DNA of 17,692 bases. Origin: Planctomycetota bacterium. Lineage in GTDB: Bacteria; Planctomycetota; Phycisphaerae; WQYP01. The stretch covers positions 1 through 17,692 of the forward strand of contig JAJZOA010000203.1 of NCBI GenBank assembly GCA_021852225.1. The letters run 5' to 3'. Positions 14,312-17,692 of the stretch are shown piece after piece (position 1 is the first letter of the stretch; the number at the start of each line of letters is the position of its first letter). The notes beneath the pieces were generated by a model, which was not told where the DNA came from, searched no databases, and saw nothing but the letters and a program-made list of their open reading frames with translations. The translations under genes and the position numbers were made by a program.

Positions 14312-14336
14312 TTGGTCAAAGCCTGCGGCTTCAGCG
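14306..14336 (+). terminator. Possible stem-loop terminator after OmpA-like gene
   Basis: CGCTGA (14306-14311, containing the stop codon) pairs with TCAGCG (14331-14336). An inner stem AAGCC (14319-14323) / GGCTT (14327-14331) closes on a TGC loop, leaving a one-sided bulge. Only ATTT follows, so a Rho-independent terminator is weak at best. Confidence 0.28.
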
Positions 14337-14606
14337 ATTTCCGCCGCGGTCCCACCGGCCCCGGCCTGTGCCATTTGGCAACCATCTGTTGGTCAAGCCC
14401 CCAATGGTCAGGCGCGGTGGTTCCGGGTTGGCGGCGTTTGTTGCCGCTGACGGCCCATCGGGGCACGACTCGCCCGGCGGATGGTGCGGGCCTGTTCGCC
14501 ATGGCATAAAACCCGCCTGTGGTTTCAGCCGAGAGGGGGGGCTGATAATGGACGGTGGAATCAGCCCTATTCAGTTACAATAAAAGCGAATGGATTAAAC
14601 GCCCCA

Positions 14607-15221
14607 ATGCTGGCAATTGTTGATTATGGAATGGGCAATCTTCGCAGTGTGCAGAAGGCCTTTGAACTGCTGGGGGAACCCGCGGCCATTGTTCAACGGC
14701 CCGATCAGGTGCGACAGGCGGACAAGCTTGTTCTGCCCGGCGTGGGGGCGTTTGCCGATGCTATTGCGACCCTCCGGCAGACCGGCCTGGATCAGGCTCT
14801 GGTGGAATTTGCCCGTTCCGGCCGGCCGATGCTCGGCATCTGCCTGGGAATGCAATTGCTGATGGAAAAAGATTTTGAAGATGGTGAACATACCGGCCTG
14901 GGCATTATTCCCGGCGATTGCGTCCGATTCACCGTCGATTCCCCACCGCTTCACCTGAAAGTTCCGCACATGGGCTGGAACGCGCTTGAATGGGACCGCC
15001 CTACCCCGCTGTTTTCCGGCCTGCAGCGCGGTGCCCACGTCTATTTTGTACACAGTTATTTTGTGCGGCCGAAGGAACCTGCGGCCGTGGCCGCGACGGC
15101 GGATTACGGCGGGCGGTTTACCGCCGCCATCGCGTGGAATAATGTATATGCGACCCAGTTCCACCCGGAAAAAAGCCAATTGGTGGGACGGGCGATCCTG
15201 CGAAATTTTGCGTCCTTTTAA
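14607..15221 (+). CDS. hisH: Imidazole glycerol phosphate synthase, glutaminase subunit HisH
   Basis: HisH releases ammonia from glutamine and passes it to HisF for synthesis of imidazole glycerol phosphate and AICAR in histidine biosynthesis (cytoplasm). The 204-residue length is normal. The N-terminus MLAIVDYGMGNLRSVQKA is characteristic of HisH. The glutaminase triad is present: Cys79 in GICLGMQLL, and His186 and Glu188 in TQFHPEKSQ. PGVGAF (45-50) and PHMGWN (120-125) are also in place. The start at 14607 matches the family. The frame is open upstream to 14481 but lacks similarity. There is no strong ribosome binding site. hisA follows after 15 nt. Confidence 0.97.
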   Translation: MLAIVDYGMGNLRSVQKAFELLGEPAAIVQRPDQVRQADKLVLPGVGAFADAIATLRQTGLDQALVEFARSGRPMLGICLGMQLLMEKDFEDGEHTGLGIIPGDCVRFTVDSPPLHLKVPHMGWNALEWDRPTPLFSGLQRGAHVYFVHSYFVRPKEPAAVAATADYGGRFTAAIAWNNVYATQFHPEKSQLVGRAILRNFASF

Positions 15222-15236
15222 AATAGAAACGATCGA

Positions 15237-15983
15237 ATGGCAATTGAACTGATACCCGCAATTGATTTACGCAACGGCAAAGTTGTGCGCCTTTTACGTG
15301 GCGACTATCAGCACCAGACGACCTACGGCGTAGACCCGGTGGATACCGCCAAAGCATTTGCGGACGCCGGCTGCCACTGGCTGCATGTGGTGGACCTGGA
15401 CGGTGCCCGTGATGGCCGCGCGCATAATCTGGACATTATTGAAAAAATTATCCGTTCCACAACCCTTCAGGTGGAAGTGGGTGGCGGCGTGCGCAATGAA
15501 GAAGTCATGGAATATCTGCTAGCCATTGGTGCGCAGCGGTTGATTCTGGGCACCCGTGCCATTTCTGATAAAGACTGGTTCGCCGCCATGGCCAGCGATG
15601 CCCGCTTCAAAAACCGTCTGGTTCTTGGCTTAGATGCCCGCAATGGCCATGTGGCCACCCATGGCTGGACGGCCGCAAGTCAGAATTCACCGACCGCCCT
15701 GGAGGTGGCGCGCGGCGTCGCCAAATGGCCACTGGCCGCAATTATTTACACCGATATCAGCCGCGATGGCACGCTGGCCGGTCCGAACATCGCGGCCACC
15801 GAAGCACTGCTTAAGGAAACTGCGACTGTGCCGGTGATTCATTCCGGCGGCATTGGAACACTGGATCACATCAAGGCTCTGCGGCATTTGAACCTTGCAG
15901 GCATTATTGTCGGTCGGGCCATTTATGAAGGCACTTTGAACCTTAAACAGGCCGTGGAACTGCTGACGGACAAAACCAAATAG
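15237..15983 (+). CDS. hisA: Phosphoribosyl isomerase HisA (ProFAR isomerase)
   Basis: HisA is the (beta/alpha)8-barrel isomerase converting ProFAR to PRFAR, the substrate of HisF-HisH. The 248-residue protein has the catalytic pair Asp10 (LIPAIDLRNGKVVRL) and Asp133 (VLGLDARNG). The phosphate-binding motifs are EVGGGVRN (80-87) with LGTRAI, and HSGGIGTLDHI with GIIVGRAIYEG near the C-terminus. Length and all motifs are normal. It is 15 nt downstream of hisH, presumably on the same mRNA. The following unknown membrane protein begins 37 nt after its stop, so it may be part of the same unit. hisF is expected next in many genomes but is absent here. Confidence 0.97.
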   Translation: MAIELIPAIDLRNGKVVRLLRGDYQHQTTYGVDPVDTAKAFADAGCHWLHVVDLDGARDGRAHNLDIIEKIIRSTTLQVEVGGGVRNEEVMEYLLAIGAQRLILGTRAISDKDWFAAMASDARFKNRLVLGLDARNGHVATHGWTAASQNSPTALEVARGVAKWPLAAIIYTDISRDGTLAGPNIAATEALLKETATVPVIHSGGIGTLDHIKALRHLNLAGIIVGRAIYEGTLNLKQAVELLTDKTK

Positions 15984-16002
15984 ATCGGCAGAATTCCCGG
16001 CC

Positions 16003-16020
16003 GGGGATATAGTATTCCCC
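16003..16020 (+). other. Short imperfect inverted repeat directly before a start codon
   Basis: GGGGATATAGTATTCCCC has five-base arms (GGGGA/TCCCC) and ends immediately before the ATG at 16021, where a ribosome binding site would be expected and none is visible. CCCGGCCGGG (15996-16005), a perfect palindrome, partly overlaps it. It could hold a weak hairpin limiting translation, or the true start may be a later codon. It has no U-run, so a terminator of the his genes is unlikely. Confidence 0.25.
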
Positions 16021-17628
16021 ATGACCATCATCCGTAGCAATTTTCCAGCCATTCGCAATTGGCGCAGAGCCGCCAGAACACTTTTCATCCGCAGCGGCGG
16101 AATGGTGCCGCTGGCCGTTATCAGTTTGTTTCTGTTTGCGGCTACGGGACCGGCGCGCGGCCAAACCCGTGTGAATCTTGCCTGCAATGCCGCCCCTTTG
16201 GCTGGCCATTGGAGCTGTCTGCGTATTCGGCCGTCGAAAAAATTTAGCGGCAGGCCGTTACAGGTTTTTTTGCGCGATCGCCGCGGCGGCCCGGTTATCA
16301 GGTGTCGCCCCTTGCGCGAAAATCCCGATTGTCTGGTTCCCATGGTATTTGCCTCGGAAAAAAATCTCACACCCGGCGTCTGGCCGATGGAAATAAAATT
16401 GAGCCGGGCGGGAACAGAAGGGCATTGGCACCGGATAGATATTAAACTGCCGATTTCCCGACCGGGCATTCAGCAGATAGCCGTGGTTTCCGGTGATGGC
16501 CGCCAATTCACCACGTTGCGCGCGGCAGGCATTTTTCCATATCCCGCGGTGATGCGCATCAGCCGCCGTCAGCTAAGCTCGGCGCCGGCGCTTTGCTTTG
16601 CCGGCTGCCGGTGGTTGCTGCTTGGCCGCAAATCCGCGTTGCTGCTTGGCCGCCAGCGCCTGGAAAGCCTTCTGGCAATTGGCGTTAATATTCTGTACGT
16701 CGGGGCAAGACCACCGACACAAGGTCAATCGCTGCACTGGTTAGCCTGGCAAACGATTGGGCCTGAATCGCGCATCACATCAACGCTCTGGCGATTGTAC
16801 GCGCTGCCAACGCCGCCACTGATTCTGCGTCGCCTCGGCCATTTGCGTCTCCCACAACTGGCGGCACCGACGGCATGGTTCGCGATGGCGGTCTTTTGCG
16901 GCCCGCTTGTGCTTCTGATTATCGGCTTAAGCTATCTGGCGGCCGGACCAAAACGTACTTTCAGACGTTTGACACTGACGCTTACTGTGGCGACGGCCAT
17001 GCTTAGTCTGCTGGGCCTTTTTTACCTGCGGTCCACCACGCAATTGCAGGTTGCGCAATTCCGCTGGTCCAACCGGCGCATTGAAAGTCCGCTGCGATTA
17101 AGGCGAACGCTGTGCGTCTATCGCGATCTTCGCAGGGGCCAAATCTATTCGCTGGCCACCGGTTCCACCTGGCCGGTGGCGATTTCCGCCAACCGCTGGT
17201 TCGCAATCAAGGGCACCATCGGCATTGGCCGCAGCGGGGCGGACGTTCAGTTGGCCATTGCACCCGGTCAGGCTGTGACCACATTCCGGCAAGCCTGGCG
17301 GTTGAAACTTCGCGCGATGGTTCTTACGCCGGCGGACCTTCGCGGGCGCAATTTGGCCCACGATCCGTTGTATCCGCCCTCGCAACACAGCACGGTTGTA
17401 TTCCGGCACGGCGCAATCTGGACCAGCGGCCCGCATCCGCAATCACTCGATTTCAGCGATTGGCTGGCGAGCCAGTCGGTCGACACACGCGCGAATGTGC
17501 GAGCATGGCTGGCCGCCGATTTTTCGCCCACCCGGCAATACATCATGCCAAGCCATCGCCAATCCACCGGCGCAAAGCCATCCGGCATCCAACATCGCTC
17601 CACGCTTCACCTGATCACCGCGCCATAA
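16021..17628 (+). CDS. Large membrane-anchored exported protein, unknown function
   Basis: The 535-residue frame has an N-terminal signal-like helix at about 28-47 (MVPLAVISLFLFAATGPARG). A predicted outside region follows (about 48-284), containing four cysteines at 55, 66, 95 and 104 that could form disulfides. Two membrane helices come next, at about 285-307 and 318-336, joined by a short basic turn (PKRTFRR), and then a second outside region of about 200 residues. The layout resembles planctomycete inner-membrane proteins with two periplasmic lobes, but I recognise no domain. The assigned start has 27 residues before the hydrophobic helix and no ribosome binding site. Met28 (ATG at 16102) is an alternative that would give a more usual signal peptide. 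The gene follows hisA closely but has no evident link to histidine synthesis. Confidence 0.7.
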   Translation: MTIIRSNFPAIRNWRRAARTLFIRSGGMVPLAVISLFLFAATGPARGQTRVNLACNAAPLAGHWSCLRIRPSKKFSGRPLQVFLRDRRGGPVIRCRPLRENPDCLVPMVFASEKNLTPGVWPMEIKLSRAGTEGHWHRIDIKLPISRPGIQQIAVVSGDGRQFTTLRAAGIFPYPAVMRISRRQLSSAPALCFAGCRWLLLGRKSALLLGRQRLESLLAIGVNILYVGARPPTQGQSLHWLAWQTIGPESRITSTLWRLYALPTPPLILRRLGHLRLPQLAAPTAWFAMAVFCGPLVLLIIGLSYLAAGPKRTFRRLTLTLTVATAMLSLLGLFYLRSTTQLQVAQFRWSNRRIESPLRLRRTLCVYRDLRRGQIYSLATGSTWPVAISANRWFAIKGTIGIGRSGADVQLAIAPGQAVTTFRQAWRLKLRAMVLTPADLRGRNLAHDPLYPPSQHSTVVFRHGAIWTSGPHPQSLDFSDWLASQSVDTRANVRAWLAADFSPTRQYIMPSHRQSTGAKPSGIQHRSTLHLITAP

Positions 17629-17692
17629 ATCCGCGATTCAAATTGACGATTTCCGCCTTCGCTTTCTCAACTATCCCATCTGGGCGACAGTT

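Noticed and set aside
14312..14606. Small genes or an RNA between the OmpA-like gene and hisH
   Set aside because: Open frames here are short, Pro/Gly/Arg-rich and unsupported by ribosome binding sites. I found no tRNA fold or clear leader peptide rich in His codons.

Overview
The window is a stretch of bacterial chromosome of fairly high GC content. Several genes point to a diderm (Gram-negative-type) bacterium: an LpxL/HtrB-family acyltransferase, an OmpA-type lipoprotein and several exported or membrane proteins. A pseudopilin-like protein with an H-x9-DG-like C-terminal motif, and large orphan exported proteins, are typical of Planctomycetota and related PVC lineages (possibly Phycisphaerae-like). 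That assignment is an inference from protein style; no rRNA or other phylogenetic marker is present.

Layout. 1-929 (+): 3' part of a deoxyhypusine-synthase-like gene, cut by the window edge. 1185-2096 (-): LpxL/HtrB-type acyltransferase. 2097-3640: the most unusual part, a Fic-family AMP-transferase gene (2442-3572, +) bracketed by two identical 79-bp repeats (2175-2253 and 3562-3640). Each repeat is a nested palindrome built from four alternating copies of a 12-mer, TTTGYGGRTCAY. The downstream copy contains the Fic stop codon. 3756-5974 (-): a two-gene unit, an M48 membrane metalloprotease followed with an ATGA overlap by a pRiA4b ORF-3-like protein. 6074-6597 (+): a PIN-domain (VapC-like) toxin gene destroyed by three frame changes. 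6825-8666 (+): a large exported protein of unknown function.

8716-11316 (-): a compact tailed-phage head-tail and tail module. In transcription order it holds a connector, head-closure protein, small ORF, tail terminator, tail-tube-like protein interrupted by an in-frame TAG, and a small protein in the position of a tail-assembly chaperone. Terminase, portal, capsid, tape measure, lysis and integrase genes are absent, so it looks like a decaying prophage or phage-derived fragment.

11570-13335 (+): two small membrane proteins and a pseudopilin-like protein, closely spaced. 13574-14311 (+): an OmpA-type lipoprotein with a Gln-rich coiled coil. 14607-15983 (+): hisH and hisA of histidine biosynthesis, 15 nt apart. 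They are followed 37 nt later by a 535-residue membrane protein of unknown function (16021-17628). hisF, the catalytic partner of HisH, is not in the window.

Stretches without a recognised gene are all short: 930-1184, 6598-6824, 11317-11569, 13336-13573, 14312-14606 and 17629-17692. The longest non-coding stretch is 2097-2441, the divergent region that carries repeat copy 1. I saw no tRNA, rRNA, CRISPR array or insertion sequence with transposase.
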